Origin: Bryobacter sp964387685
GTDB lineage: Bacteria; Acidobacteriota; Terriglobia; Bryobacterales; Bryobacteraceae
Direction: 5' to 3'
Assembly (NCBI GenBank): GCA_964387685.1
Contig: CAYLXK010000009.1
Span: 116,761-180,760 of the forward strand
Length of the DNA: 64,000 bases
In this document: positions 1-8,884 of the stretch, piece by piece
How positions within the stretch are numbered: position 1 is the first letter of the stretch
Layout of the letters: every line of letters starts with the position of its first letter
Translations under genes and position numbers: made by a program
The notes under the pieces: model-generated
The model's database searches: none
Told to the model about the DNA's origin: nothing
The model's input: only the letters and a program-made list of their open reading frames with translations

Positions 1-2
1 AA

Positions 3-770
3 TTCCGCGAAAGCGGTTGGGACGTGAAGAAGACGCTTCGCCTACTGGTGACCAGCGCGGCCTACCGGCAGCAGGCCGTGGCCACGGAAGAGAAGTTGAA
101 GCGCGATCCGGAGAACCGCCTGCTGGCGCGTGGCCCGCGCTTTCGAATGGATGGCGAGATGGTACGGGACTATGCGCTGGCGGCTAGCGGCCTCCTGGTG
201 CGCACCATTGGCGGCCCCAGCGTGCGCCCTTATCAGCCGGAGAAAATCTGGGAGACCGTCGCCATGGAGCAAAGCGACACGCGCTTTTATACACAGGATC
301 ACGGCGAGGCGCTTTATCGCCGCAGTCTTTATACGTTCTGGAAGCGCAGCGCGCCGCCGCCCGCTATGGACATTTTTAACGCTCCCACGCGCGAACAATG
401 CACCGTGAAGCGCGAGCGCACCAATACACCGCTCCAAGCGCTGCTCACCATGAACGACGTGCAGTTTGTCGAGGCCGCGCGCGTTCTGGCCGAGCGAGCT
501 CTGCGTACCCACAAGAACGACTTCGACCGGCAACTCGATTATCTGACCGAACGCCTGGTCAGCCGCCGCTTCAGCGCGCAGGAGCGCGAGATCTCCCGCG
601 CCGCCTATCGAGACTTCCTGCGCTACTACGACTCCAAACCCGCCGATGCCAAGAAACTGATCGCAACCGGCGAGTGGCCGGTTGACGCGAAGCTGCCTGC
701 GCCCGAATGGGCCGCGCTGAGCATGCTGACTAACCAATTGCTGAATCTCGACGAGGTGCTGAACAAGTGA
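3..770 (+). CDS. DUF1553 domain protein, C-terminal part (cut by left edge)
   Basis: The reading frame is open from the first bases of the window, so only the C-terminal ~255 residues are present. It opens with FRESGWDVKKTLRLLVTSAAYRQ-like sequence (residues 1-23 of the visible part), the classic core of the DUF1553/PSD1 domain, and ends with the family's typical 'MLTNQLLNLDEVLNK' tail. Full family members are usually 700-1000 residues, with a cytochrome-c-like region and a DUF1549 domain ahead of this part; those would lie upstream of the window. They are exported proteins common in Planctomycetes, Verrucomicrobia and Acidobacteria, with a presumed role in carbohydrate or sulfated-polymer breakdown that has not been shown biochemically. 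The stop overlaps the next start by 4 bases (GTGA), so translation is probably coupled to the DUF1501 gene, its usual partner. Confidence 0.93.
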   Translation, partial: FRESGWDVKKTLRLLVTSAAYRQQAVATEEKLKRDPENRLLARGPRFRMDGEMVRDYALAASGLLVRTIGGPSVRPYQPEKIWETVAMEQSDTRFYTQDHGEALYRRSLYTFWKRSAPPPAMDIFNAPTREQCTVKRERTNTPLQALLTMNDVQFVEAARVLAERALRTHKNDFDRQLDYLTERLVSRRFSAQEREISRAAYRDFLRYYDSKPADAKKLIATGEWPVDAKLPAPEWAALSMLTNQLLNLDEVLNK

Positions 771-2200
771 AGATCCATGACTTCGAACGCGAATCGGTCC
801 TGGTAGAGACGCGGCGCCAATTCTTTGGGCAAGGTGCGCGCGGCCTTGGGGGCTTGGCCTTGGCCAGCCTTGGCGTACAGGGCGCCGGCCTGCCGCATTT
901 TGCGCCCAAAGCCAAGCGCGCCATCTATCTGCATATGGTGGGCGCCCCGCCGCAGATGGACCTCTTCGATTACAAGCCCCAGATGAAGGACTGGTTCGAC
1001 AAGGACCTGCCCGAGAGCATCCGGCAGGGCCAGCGCCTCACGACGATGACTAGCGGTCAGACGCGCTTTCCGATCGCGCCGTCCGTTTTCAAGTTCGCGC
1101 AGCACGGCAAGAGCGGAGCCTGGATTAGCGAGCTCATGCCCAACGTTGCCAAGATGGCCGACGACCTCACCATCATCCGCACGATGCATACCGAGGCGAT
1201 CAATCATGAGCCCGCCATCACCTTTATCCAAACCGGCAACCAGATCGCGGGCAAGCCGTGCATCGGTTCCTGGATCGCTTATGGCCTGGGCAGTATGAAC
1301 AACGATCTACCCACCTTTGTTGTCCTGAATGCGAATCACACGCATCCCAAGGCCAATGTCCAGGCCATCAGCGCGCGCCTTTGGAGCGCGGGTTTCCTCA
1401 GTGCGCAGTATGCCGGCGTGGCCTTGCGTAGTGCGGGCGACCCTGTGCTCTACGTCAAGAATCCCGAAGGCGTGCCGATTGAAATGCGCCGCCGGATGCT
1501 CGATGGCTTGGGCCAAATGAACAACCTTGCCTACGACCGCTTTGCCGATCCGGAAACCAAAAGCCGCATCGCGCAGTACGAGATGGCTTTTCGTATGCAA
1601 GCGAGCGTGCCGGAATTGACCGACCTCTCGAAGGAACCCGCCAGCACTTATGAGCTTTATGGCGAGGAGGCCAAGAAGCCCGGCACCTTTGCCAATCAAG
1701 CTTTGATGGCCCGCCGCCTGGCTGAGCGCGGCGTGCGCTTCGTGCAACTCTATATGCGCGGGTGGGACGTGCACGGTAACCTGCCGGAGGTGCTGCCCGC
1801 CCAGTGCAAGGATGTGGACCAGGCACTGTATGGCCTGGTGCAGGATCTGAAGCGGCGCGGTATGTTGGACGAAACGCTGGTGGTGTGGGGCGGGGAATTT
1901 GGCCGCACGATTTATTCGCAAGGCAAGCTCACGGCGACCGACTATGGCCGCGACCATCATCCCCGCTGCTACAGCCTGTGGATGGCCGGAGGCGGCGCAA
2001 AGCCCGGCATTGTATGGGGCGAGACCGACGACTTCAGCTACAACATCGTGCGCGACCCCGTGCACATCCGCGATTTCCAGGCCACCATTTTGCATCTTTT
2101 CGGCATCGAGCATGAGCGCTTTACCTACAAGTTCCAGGGCCTCGATCAAAAGCTCACAGGCGTCGAGAAGGCCCGCGTCGTGCGCGGCCTCATTGCCTAG
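767..2200 (+). CDS. DUF1501 domain-containing protein
   Basis: 477 residues, GTG start overlapping the DUF1553 stop. The N-terminus carries a twin-arginine-like export signal (RRQFFGQGARGLGGLALASL, about residues 17-36), expected for this family. Hallmarks of DUF1501, a sulfatase/alkaline-phosphatase-like fold, are visible: GGEFGRT near residue 370, DYGRDHHP near 390 and a C-terminal block about a cognate partner ('LFGIEHERFTYKFQGLDQKLTG'-type, positions 2098-2160). DUF1553 plus DUF1501 pairs are a recurring module; the enzymatic activity is unknown. The downstream sugar-dehydrogenase-like gene follows within 25 bases of its best start, so all three are probably one transcript. Confidence 0.94.
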   Translation: MKIHDFERESVLVETRRQFFGQGARGLGGLALASLGVQGAGLPHFAPKAKRAIYLHMVGAPPQMDLFDYKPQMKDWFDKDLPESIRQGQRLTTMTSGQTRFPIAPSVFKFAQHGKSGAWISELMPNVAKMADDLTIIRTMHTEAINHEPAITFIQTGNQIAGKPCIGSWIAYGLGSMNNDLPTFVVLNANHTHPKANVQAISARLWSAGFLSAQYAGVALRSAGDPVLYVKNPEGVPIEMRRRMLDGLGQMNNLAYDRFADPETKSRIAQYEMAFRMQASVPELTDLSKEPASTYELYGEEAKKPGTFANQALMARRLAERGVRFVQLYMRGWDVHGNLPEVLPAQCKDVDQALYGLVQDLKRRGMLDETLVVWGGEFGRTIYSQGKLTATDYGRDHHPRCYSLWMAGGGAKPGIVWGETDDFSYNIVRDPVHIRDFQATILHLFGIEHERFTYKFQGLDQKLTGVEKARVVRGLIA

Positions 2201-2223
2201 TGCGTGATAAACTCGACGCTTCC

Positions 2224-3393
2224 ATGAGCAAGCTTTCGATTTTCCTGATTGTGGCGGCTGCGATTGCCGCCGATAAGAGCGCGGACAAGAAAGTAGTGCT
2301 GCCGGCGCCCTACGCGACGCCATCGGCCACCAATCCGCCCAAGGTAGTGCCGCAGCCGGATGGCAAGCAGCTTCAGGTTCCGCAGGGCTTCACGGTGGCC
2401 TCCTATGCCAAAGGCTTTGCTAAGCCGCGCATCATGCTGGAGCTTCCCAACGGTACGGTCTTGGTTTCCGATAGCGTCGCCAAGGGCAGCGTGCACGCGC
2501 TGCTTGGCGAGGGCAAAGAGCGCAAGACCATTCTCACCGGTCTTGATCGCCCCTTTGGCCTTGCTCTCTACAAGGAGCATCTATATGTCTCCGAGGCTGA
2601 AGCCATCAAGCGTTATCGCTTCAACCCCGCCTCGCTCGAGATTGGTGAAGGCGAAGTGGTCGTGCCCCTGAAGGGTTACGGTAAAGGACACTGGACTCGT
2701 TCTATAGCTTTCGATTCCAAGGCCAACAAGATGTACGTATCGGTAGGCTCTGGATCCAATGTCGATACGGGCGACCCTAAGGACCGCGCGGTCATCAACG
2801 TCTATAATCCCGACGGCTCGGGTCATGAGGTCTATGCCAGTGGATTGCGGAACCCGGTGGCGATCCACTGGAATCCGGCGTCCAAGAAGCTGTGGGCCAC
2901 GATCCAAGAGCGCGATGGACTGGGCGACGATCTGGTGCCGGACTACTTTACCGAAGTCAAGCAAGACGGCTTCTACGGCTGGCCCTTCGCCTACATTGGC
3001 CCCAACGAGGAGCCACGCCACAAAGGCGAAGCGCCAGAACTGGTGAAGAAGACGCTGGTGCCCGACGTGGTGCTGCCGGCTCACGTAGCCGCCATGGACT
3101 TCGCCTTCTATCAGGGCAAGGCCTTCCCGGCGCGCTACCGCGGGGGCGCTTTCGTCGCCTTGCGCGGGTCGGGCAATCGTTCGAAGCGGGTGGGCTATGC
3201 AATCGCGTTCATTCCCTTTAAGAAGGGCCGGCCCGCCGGTCCGCCGGAAGAATTTCTGAGCGGCTGGATGATGGACGCGGGGCAACGCGAAGTATGGGGC
3301 CGCCCCGTTGGGGTGCTTGAATTGCGCGACGGGAGCCTGTTGGTGTCGGAGGACGGCAACAACGAGATCTGGCGCGTCCGCTACACAAAGTAG
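2224..3393 (+). CDS. Exported PQQ/sorbosone dehydrogenase-like six-bladed beta-propeller protein
   Basis: 389 residues from the ATG at 2224, chosen because it gives a clean signal peptide (MSKLSIFLIVAAAIAADKS); a GTG at 2200 also is in frame. The body reads like the glucose/sorbosone dehydrogenase (GSDH) beta-propeller: 'VSVGSGSNVDTGDP' (about 178-191), 'ASGLRNPVAIHWNP' (about 212-225), 'DGFYGWPFAYIGPN' (about 252-265) and the closing 'LLVSEDGNNEIWRVRY' (about 372-387). Such proteins oxidise sugars in the periplasm with PQQ, or have lost that activity. PQQ ligands cannot be confirmed by eye. It follows the DUF1501 gene and is probably part of the same carbohydrate-use operon. Confidence 0.85.
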   Translation: MSKLSIFLIVAAAIAADKSADKKVVLPAPYATPSATNPPKVVPQPDGKQLQVPQGFTVASYAKGFAKPRIMLELPNGTVLVSDSVAKGSVHALLGEGKERKTILTGLDRPFGLALYKEHLYVSEAEAIKRYRFNPASLEIGEGEVVVPLKGYGKGHWTRSIAFDSKANKMYVSVGSGSNVDTGDPKDRAVINVYNPDGSGHEVYASGLRNPVAIHWNPASKKLWATIQERDGLGDDLVPDYFTEVKQDGFYGWPFAYIGPNEEPRHKGEAPELVKKTLVPDVVLPAHVAAMDFAFYQGKAFPARYRGGAFVALRGSGNRSKRVGYAIAFIPFKKGRPAGPPEEFLSGWMMDAGQREVWGRPVGVLELRDGSLLVSEDGNNEIWRVRYTK

Positions 3394-3407
3394 CCGCTAC
3401 TTGGTTG

Positions 3408-4250
3408 CTACTTCGCCGCGACCGGCAGCTCGCTGCGGGCCGCCCAATCCTGAAACGATCCGTCGTAGAGCTTCACCGTCTTGCCTGTGAGGCGGGCGGC
3501 AAAGTATGGCACTGTGGCTTGCATGCCGATGTGGCAGTAAGTGACGATGGTGCCGCCGCCGCCCAGTTTCGAAGCCAAATCAGAGATGAGCAAAAATGTT
3601 TTATCGTCCGCGATGAGCGTAAGGAAAGGGACGTTGCGGGCACCGGGAATCCGGCCTCCGCGCGCCATCTGTCCGGCGTTCTCGCCCGAGTAGAATTCTG
3701 GCAGCCGCGCATCGATCAGCGTGACTTGCGGGTCCTGCCGGTGCGCTTCGACCCAGGCGGCATCTACAACGAGTTCCGGGCGGGCTTGCACTTGCAAAGA
3801 CGTGGCCGGACGCGGCGTGGATTCTTCCGTGCTGAGCGCGAAGCCCTTCGCCTTCCAAGCCGCCAAGCCGCCGTTCAACATTGCGGCGGGCAAGGACAAA
3901 TAGTCGAACGTGAAGAACAAACGCGTGGCCGATTGCACGCTCTCATTGCCCGTGTAGATCACGATCTTGCTCTTGTCGCTAACGCCAAGCTTCAGCAAAG
4001 ATTCCCGCAGCACGTCCACTGGTGGCAGTTCCAGCCGCAGCCCATGCGCGCCCGTTGTGGAAAGATCCGCCAGGGTCACCAGGAGCGCGCCCGGAATGTG
4101 CCCCGCGTCGTAATCCTGCTTGCCGCCGGAGTGGATCAAGACAAGCTCGGGATCTTGAAGGCGTGCCTGCAGCGCTTCGGCGCTGATCAGGAGTTCTTGG
4201 GCGGGGCATAACGCGGCCGCCAGCGAAAGGGCAAAAAGGATGCGCTGCAT
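3408..4250 (-). CDS. Exported sulfurtransferase with two rhodanese domains
   Basis: 280 residues with a signal peptide (MQRILFALSLAAALCPAQE). It contains two rhodanese modules: an N-terminal inactive one (about 20-140, 'LVLIHSGGKQDYDAGHIPGALLV') and a C-terminal catalytic one (about 150-275). The active loop YCHIGMQAT carries the single persulfide-forming Cys (about residue 237) and is followed by the usual 'LYDGSFQDWA' segment. The family (thiosulfate or 3-mercaptopyruvate sulfurtransferase) moves sulfane sulfur to thiols or cyanide; the export signal places it in the periplasm. It is the last gene of a minus-strand run starting with the DUF937 gene. Confidence 0.92.
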   Translation of the reverse strand: MQRILFALSLAAALCPAQELLISAEALQARLQDPELVLIHSGGKQDYDAGHIPGALLVTLADLSTTGAHGLRLELPPVDVLRESLLKLGVSDKSKIVIYTGNESVQSATRLFFTFDYLSLPAAMLNGGLAAWKAKGFALSTEESTPRPATSLQVQARPELVVDAAWVEAHRQDPQVTLIDARLPEFYSGENAGQMARGGRIPGARNVPFLTLIADDKTFLLISDLASKLGGGGTIVTYCHIGMQATVPYFAARLTGKTVKLYDGSFQDWAARSELPVAAK

Positions 4251-4277
4251 CTTCTTATTCTCCGCGAAATCGATTGT

Positions 4278-4460
4278 TCATTTCTTCGGTGGCGTCAATA
4301 CGAAAAAGATCCCCGTGGCGGCCACTGCGACGCCCAACGCCATCGCTTGGTTCAGCCGCAGGAGTTCCGCGCGGGGCCGTGGGCCTAGCGTATAGCCCGC
4401 CGCGAACAATGCGAGCCCCATCGCCAGCATCGTTAAACCGATCCCGTAGCGGAGCTTCAT
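4278..4460 (-). CDS. Small two-helix membrane protein
   Basis: 60 residues from an ATG that overlaps the stop of the upstream hydrolase by 4 bases (ATGA), a strong sign of real, coupled translation. Two hydrophobic segments are visible (about residues 5-24 and 39-57) separated by a short charged loop (RPRAELLRLNQ). I do not recognise a family. The gene lies between the alpha/beta hydrolase and the rhodanese and probably shares their transcript. A longer in-frame extension upstream lies wholly inside the hydrolase and was rejected. Confidence 0.7.
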   Translation of the reverse strand: MKLRYGIGLTMLAMGLALFAAGYTLGPRPRAELLRLNQAMALGVAVAATGIFFVLTPPKK

Positions 4461-5287
4461 CCCCGCTCCGACAAAGGCTGGAGAATGCGCTCCGTCTGCG
4501 TGTAAGGAATGTAGTGGCCTTCCCCAGGGAACACCGTCAACTCGGCGCCGGGAATCTGTTGGGCTAGCCAACGGCTGCATTCCGGGGGCACCGTGCCGTC
4601 CTGGTCTCCCACGAGAAGGCGGACCCGGCAGCCGATTTCGCATACGTCAAATGGCCATGGCCGCGCGGCCAGGCCGAGGTCGTGCACCAGATGCCTTACG
4701 CCTTGGCGGCATGCCTCGGCATGCGCGGCCATGAGCATATGTTGCCGCTCCGCATTTTCGAGCACCTTGCGGTCCGCGGGAGGGAGAAAAGGAAGTTGAT
4801 TCCGTTCAAAGGCCTGCGGCGCGCGGCGCCGATAGCCGTCGGCAAGCTTCATCCCTGCGACTCCCAATAGCGGCGCATGGCGCAAGACCAGTCCTCCCCA
4901 GAAACCCCAAGGGGGGCGGCAACCTACTGCGCCCCTCCCAAAGGGTGCCAAGGATCCGATCAAGGTCAGGCTGCGAACGCGCTGGCCGAGCAGCGCCGCG
5001 CAAGCCATCGCATAAGGCCCGCCGCCGGAAAAGCCCAGCACATGAAAGTCGCCGATCCCCTGTTCATCGGCCCAAGCCGCCACGCGCAGCGGCCAATCCG
5101 CGAGGCTATGTTTCGGATCGAAGCCGCTTTCGCCATAGCCGGGCCGGTCCAGGCTGAACCAATCCAGGCCCAAGCGCTCCAGCAGCGCCTCTTCCGCAAA
5201 CTGCTCCAGCCGCGAACTCGGCCAGCCATGCAGGTGAATCACTGGCGTGCCGCCGGCGACACCCCGTCTAAGGAAACTAACGCGCAA
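4457..5287 (-). CDS. Alpha/beta hydrolase
   Basis: 276 residues. The alpha/beta-hydrolase signature elements are in order: oxyanion HGWPSS (about 20-25), RPGYGES (about 48-54), the nucleophile elbow GFSGGGP (about 84-90, Ser nucleophile), the acid in LLVGDQDGTVPPE (about 223-235) and the catalytic His in FPGEGHYIP (about 253-261). The start is a TTG that overlaps the end of the DUF937 gene by 11 bases; no ATG or GTG comes earlier. Substrate unknown; the family includes esterases, epoxide hydrolases and haloalkane dehalogenases. It is second in a minus-strand operon. Confidence 0.88.
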   Translation of the reverse strand: MRVSFLRRGVAGGTPVIHLHGWPSSRLEQFAEEALLERLGLDWFSLDRPGYGESGFDPKHSLADWPLRVAAWADEQGIGDFHVLGFSGGGPYAMACAALLGQRVRSLTLIGSLAPFGRGAVGCRPPWGFWGGLVLRHAPLLGVAGMKLADGYRRRAPQAFERNQLPFLPPADRKVLENAERQHMLMAAHAEACRQGVRHLVHDLGLAARPWPFDVCEIGCRVRLLVGDQDGTVPPECSRWLAQQIPGAELTVFPGEGHYIPYTQTERILQPLSERG

Positions 5288-5807
5288 AGAACTTTCCGAC
5301 GAGCCCGATCACGTCGTCAATGGCGCTGCCGTCCCGGTTGAAATCCAGCATGGAGGCAAGGCCCGTCTGCATTTCGCCGCCCTCCATACCGCCACGTGAA
5401 CGTTTGGCCATCGCGCCCATGGCCAGAGAAGCCACTAGGGGCAACATCTGCTTGATCAGCGTGTCGCTAATGCCGGTGGACCCCGATACTTGCTGCGCCA
5501 GAGCGCGGCTTACGTCTTTCGAGCCCAAAATGTGCCCCAGAATTCCGTTGCCGTCGTTCACCGTTTCCGGATTCGCCAGCGTCGAGGGATCGTCGAGATA
5601 TTGGCTATGGTGTCCGCTCGACAAGGCCCCGAGCAGCGAGTCCAGTCCGCCCTCCTGGCTCATGTTGTTCTGAAAGCCTTGGGCCAGCGCCGGCAGCAGT
5701 TGGCCGAGCACGCCTTGGGTTTGTTCTCCACTCAGGCCAAACTGTTGGGCCAGTGCATTCACGCTTTGGCCGTTGTTTTCCTGAAGCAGGGTCTCAAGCA
5801 GATTCAT
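5277..5807 (-). CDS. DUF937 / YidB-like protein
   Basis: 176 residues from the ATG at 5807 (MNLLETLLQENNGQSVNALAQQFGLS). This N-terminal repeat, in which a helical module rates an HTH-like 'LAQQFGLSGEQTQGVLGQLLPAL', is typical of DUF937. A second copy lies near residues 75-130 ('GILGHILGSKDVSRALAQQVS'). The C-terminus has 'MLDFNRDGSAIDDVIGLVGKFF', a calcium-dockerin-like DxNxDG segment common in this family. Function unknown; E. coli YidB is a member. It diverges from the response-regulator gene with only 15 bases between the starts. Confidence 0.85.
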   Translation of the reverse strand: MNLLETLLQENNGQSVNALAQQFGLSGEQTQGVLGQLLPALAQGFQNNMSQEGGLDSLLGALSSGHHSQYLDDPSTLANPETVNDGNGILGHILGSKDVSRALAQQVSGSTGISDTLIKQMLPLVASLAMGAMAKRSRGGMEGGEMQTGLASMLDFNRDGSAIDDVIGLVGKFFAR

Positions 5808-5822
5808 GCCCCGCAGAATATC

Positions 5823-6512
5823 ATGGGGACTGAAACCCGAATGCAACTCCTGCTGGTGGATGACGACGCGGAACTGGCGCAAATGATGCGCGAGTTCCTA
5901 GCGCCGCACGACTTTGAATTGGATGTGGCGCTGGATGGCACGGGCGGCTTGGCGAAGGCCCTGTCCGGGAACCACGATTTGATCTTGCTGGACGGCATGC
6001 TGCCCGGCTTGGATGGCCTGGAAGTTTTACGTCAGGTCCGGCGCCGTTCCGCGACGCCCGTCATCATGTTGACCGCGCGCGGCGCACCCGCCGATCGCAT
6101 CCAGGGCCTGGATACCGGGGCCGACGATTACCTGACCAAGCCCTTCGGACCGGACGAACTCGTGGCCCGGATTCGGGCTGTACTGCGCCGCAGCAACGCG
6201 ACCAACGCGACCAAGCCGGAGCAGATCATCGTCGGCGCGATGCGGATCGATCCCGCACAACGCCAAGCTTTTTTGCGGGACGAAAACTTAGCCTTAACCA
6301 GCGCCCAATTTGAGATCCTCGAATATCTGATGCGCAATGCGGGACGCGCCGTGAGCCGCGATGAACTCACTGCTATCTTGCACCAACGCGAGTCCACGCC
6401 CTTCGAGCGTTGGCTCGATGTGCACATTAGCCAGCTTCGCAAAAAGATTGAAGCCGACGGGCAGGACCGCATCCACACCGTCCGCGGCGTAGGATACATG
6501 TTCGGCGCATGA
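5823..6512 (+). CDS. OmpR/PhoB-family response regulator
   Basis: 229 residues. An N-terminal receiver domain (about 7-120) has the acidic pocket VDDD (12-15), phospho-acceptor Asp57 in LILLDGM, Thr in MLTARG and Lys in LTKPF. A C-terminal winged-helix DNA-binding domain (about 135-228) ends 'RIHTVRGVGYMFG', the standard OmpR/PhoB ending. Start chosen at 5823; the in-frame ATG at 5841 (MQLLLVDDD) is nearly as likely. It overlaps the kinase gene by 4 bases (ATGA). It is probably a CpxR/QseB-like envelope-stress or metal regulator, but target genes cannot be told from the sequence. Confidence 0.95.
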   Translation: MGTETRMQLLLVDDDAELAQMMREFLAPHDFELDVALDGTGGLAKALSGNHDLILLDGMLPGLDGLEVLRQVRRRSATPVIMLTARGAPADRIQGLDTGADDYLTKPFGPDELVARIRAVLRRSNATNATKPEQIIVGAMRIDPAQRQAFLRDENLALTSAQFEILEYLMRNAGRAVSRDELTAILHQRESTPFERWLDVHISQLRKKIEADGQDRIHTVRGVGYMFGA

Positions 6513-7819
6513 AAAGCCTCTACTTTAAGCTCACGCTTTGGACGCTGGCCACGCTCATCGTTAGCGTGGTGGGCACCTCTTATGCCGTCAATACGATCAA
6601 CCGGAACTTCACCGGCCGGCCCAACGGGTTAAGCCGCTCCATCGATTGGCAAATGGATCAAGCTGTGCGCGCGTACGAAAGTGGCGGCCCGGCCAAGCTG
6701 GCTGAGCACATGACGCACCTGGAGCGTTTTTTCCGGGGCGGCCATTATCTGCTGGACGGCCGTTCGAATCGGGACCTGCTGACCGGGGAGGACCGCTCCG
6801 CGCTGCTACCGGGCGATCAGGCTCCGCCGCGCCTTTTGTCGCTGCCCGGCATGCCGCATCGATTTGTGATCGCCCGCAGCACGGCCGACGGCAAGTACCG
6901 CTATCTCGCCAGCGTCGAACCGCCGTTCAATCAATCCAACGCCGTGTTGCCCTTTGCGATCGTGTTCCTGAGCATCTCCGTGTTCAGCTATGCGCTATTC
7001 CGCTATCTGGCCAGTCCCTTGCGTGAATTGTCTTTGGCGGTGGAGCGCTTCGGCCAGGGCGATTTTGCGGCCCGCGTGAGCGTCCGCCGCTCGGACGAAA
7101 TCGGCGCTCTTGCCGCCCGCTATAACCAGATGGCCGAACGGATTCAAACGCTGCTGGCGGCCGAGCGGCGCCTGCTGGAGGACGTGAGCCATGAGCTGCG
7201 CAGCCCTTTGGCGCGGCTGCAATTCGCGCTGGAGCTTTTCCGCAGCTCTCCCGACCGCGAGTCGGGGATTGCCCGAATGCGCCGCGAGGTGGACCGTCTG
7301 GGCGAACTCGTCGGTCAGCTTCTGGAAGTCACTCGCGCCGAAGGCGACCCCGACGCCCGCGTGCGCGAAGATGTCGATCTTACCGAGCTGACCCAGAGCA
7401 TCGTCGAGGATTGCCGTATTGAAGCCGAAGCCAAACGCTGCCAGCTCCGCTTTCGGCATGAGCGCTCGTTTCTTTTGTGGGCCGACCGGGAACTTTTGCG
7501 GCGGGCCGTGGAAAATGTTCTGCGCAACGCGATTCGTTATGCCCCCGAGGGCACTGCGATTGATGTGGCGTTGTCCAAGGAGGTCCGCGCGGCCGCCTTG
7601 GTTGTCCGCGATTTTGGTCCCGGTGTGCCTGAGGAAATGATCGGGAAAATCTTTCAACCCTTCTTTCGTGTCGATTCCAGCCGCACCAGTTCGACTGGCG
7701 GCGTCGGCCTCGGCCTGGCGATTGCCCAGCGCGCCGTCGCACTGCATCAAGGCCACGTGAAGGCCGAGAACGCGCAACCCGGCTTGCGCGTCAAGATCGA
7801 GCTTCCCCTAGCGGCGTAG
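6509..7819 (+). CDS. Sensor histidine kinase (HAMP, HisKA, HATPase)
   Basis: 436 residues. Two membrane segments (about 8-28 and 150-170) enclose a ~120-residue periplasmic sensor region. A HAMP domain follows (about 170-222, 'SPLRELSLAVERFGQGDF'), then the dimerisation/phospho-acceptor helix with His228 in DVSHELRSPLARL, and an ATP-binding domain with the N box (NVLRNAIRYAP), G1 (DFGPGVP) and G2 (GVGLGLAI) motifs. It is the partner of the upstream response regulator through the 4-base overlap. The stop codon abuts the stop of the convergent alcohol dehydrogenase gene with no gap (TAG at 7817-7819 then CTA at 7820). Confidence 0.95.
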   Translation: MKSLYFKLTLWTLATLIVSVVGTSYAVNTINRNFTGRPNGLSRSIDWQMDQAVRAYESGGPAKLAEHMTHLERFFRGGHYLLDGRSNRDLLTGEDRSALLPGDQAPPRLLSLPGMPHRFVIARSTADGKYRYLASVEPPFNQSNAVLPFAIVFLSISVFSYALFRYLASPLRELSLAVERFGQGDFAARVSVRRSDEIGALAARYNQMAERIQTLLAAERRLLEDVSHELRSPLARLQFALELFRSSPDRESGIARMRREVDRLGELVGQLLEVTRAEGDPDARVREDVDLTELTQSIVEDCRIEAEAKRCQLRFRHERSFLLWADRELLRRAVENVLRNAIRYAPEGTAIDVALSKEVRAAALVVRDFGPGVPEEMIGKIFQPFFRVDSSRTSSTGGVGLGLAIAQRAVALHQGHVKAENAQPGLRVKIELPLAA

Positions 7820-8884
7820 CTACCAGGCTTGGCGGTAGATCTCCATGATTTCCTCTGCGCTTGGCACCACGGGGTTGTTTGCCGGCGAACCCGAAGCCAA
7901 CGCGTCCACCGCCATCTTTTGCAGCGCCGCCGAGAAGCGAGCTTCGTCACGGCCGCAGCACTCCCGCAGGCGCGGCACTTCGAGGTCTCGATTGAGCTGC
8001 TCTAGAGCCTCAATAAAAGAATCGCGTTCGCCCGGGACGCCCATCATCGCCGCAATCTCAACGTAGGCTTGCTCATGGCCGCGCCAGGAGTAGCGGGTTA
8101 CCTCCGCGAGCAACACCGCATTGGAGAGTCCATGCGGCAGGTGAAAGACCGCGCCCAAGGGCCGCGACATCCCATGCACTAGCGCGACGCTGGCGTTGCC
8201 GAAGGCCATGCCGCCTTCGAGCGCCGCCAAGCTCATTCCCTCCCTCGCCTCGCGGTCCGCGCCATTGGTCCAGGCCGCCCGTAGATGCCGCTGCGTCAGT
8301 TCGATGCAACTGCGCGCAAGAGCGCTCGTGAGAGGTGTGGCCTTGCGGGAAACATAGGCTTCGATGCCATGCGTCAACGTATCCACGCCTACATGCGCCG
8401 TCAACGCTCTTGGCATCGTAAGCGTCAACTCATAATCGACAATCGCGGCGTCGCACATCAGCTCGGGCGCCCGCGTCATTTTCTTCACATGGTTCACAGT
8501 GTCGGTAATCACGATGACGGGCGTGGCCTCGCTGCCGGTGCCTGCGGTGGTGGGCATGGCGATCAAGGGAACGCGCCGCGCCGCCGTGTAACGGATTGCC
8601 TTGGCGCAATCGATCGGGCTGCCGCCGCCAAAGGCCACGATGCCGTCCGCTTCGTGCTCTTGGAATTGCCGCAAGCCCTCCGCCACATTCTGGTCTGTCG
8701 GGTCCGGCTGCACGTCGGCAAATACCTTGCCTCCAGGCACGACGGGCACCTGCCCGCTATCTCGCATCCAGGGGTCGGTCACGATCAAGGGCCGCCGCAC
8801 GGCCCAGTCTCGCAGTTGTTCCGGTAGCTCCTGTCGCGTTCCCGCGCCATAGCGAATGATCTTCGGTGCCAGAAAGACGCCCAT
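7820..8884 (-). CDS. Iron-containing (class III) alcohol dehydrogenase
   Basis: 354 residues from the ATG at 8884, which shares one base with the stop of the upstream aldehyde dehydrogenase gene (TGATG). The N-terminal dinucleotide-binding domain holds 'VAFGGGSPIDCAKAI' (about 90-104) and 'MPTTAGTGSEATPV' (about 118-131). The metal site is visible in the C-terminal helical domain: an Asp/His set with HGMSRPLG and HLPHGLSNA (about 250-275). The family reduces aldehydes or oxidises alcohols with NAD(P) and Fe(II) or Zn(II). The coupling with the semialdehyde dehydrogenase suggests a hydroxyacid or diol being oxidised in two steps. Confidence 0.93.
   Translation of the reverse strand: MGVFLAPKIIRYGAGTRQELPEQLRDWAVRRPLIVTDPWMRDSGQVPVVPGGKVFADVQPDPTDQNVAEGLRQFQEHEADGIVAFGGGSPIDCAKAIRYTAARRVPLIAMPTTAGTGSEATPVIVITDTVNHVKKMTRAPELMCDAAIVDYELTLTMPRALTAHVGVDTLTHGIEAYVSRKATPLTSALARSCIELTQRHLRAAWTNGADREAREGMSLAALEGGMAFGNASVALVHGMSRPLGAVFHLPHGLSNAVLLAEVTRYSWRGHEQAYVEIAAMMGVPGERDSFIEALEQLNRDLEVPRLRECCGRDEARFSAALQKMAVDALASGSPANNPVVPSAEEIMEIYRQAW

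Noticed and set aside
3408..4250. Selenocysteine or missing Cys in the rhodanese
   Set aside because: The catalytic Cys codon in YCHIGMQAT is an ordinary TGC-type codon with no stop in the frame.
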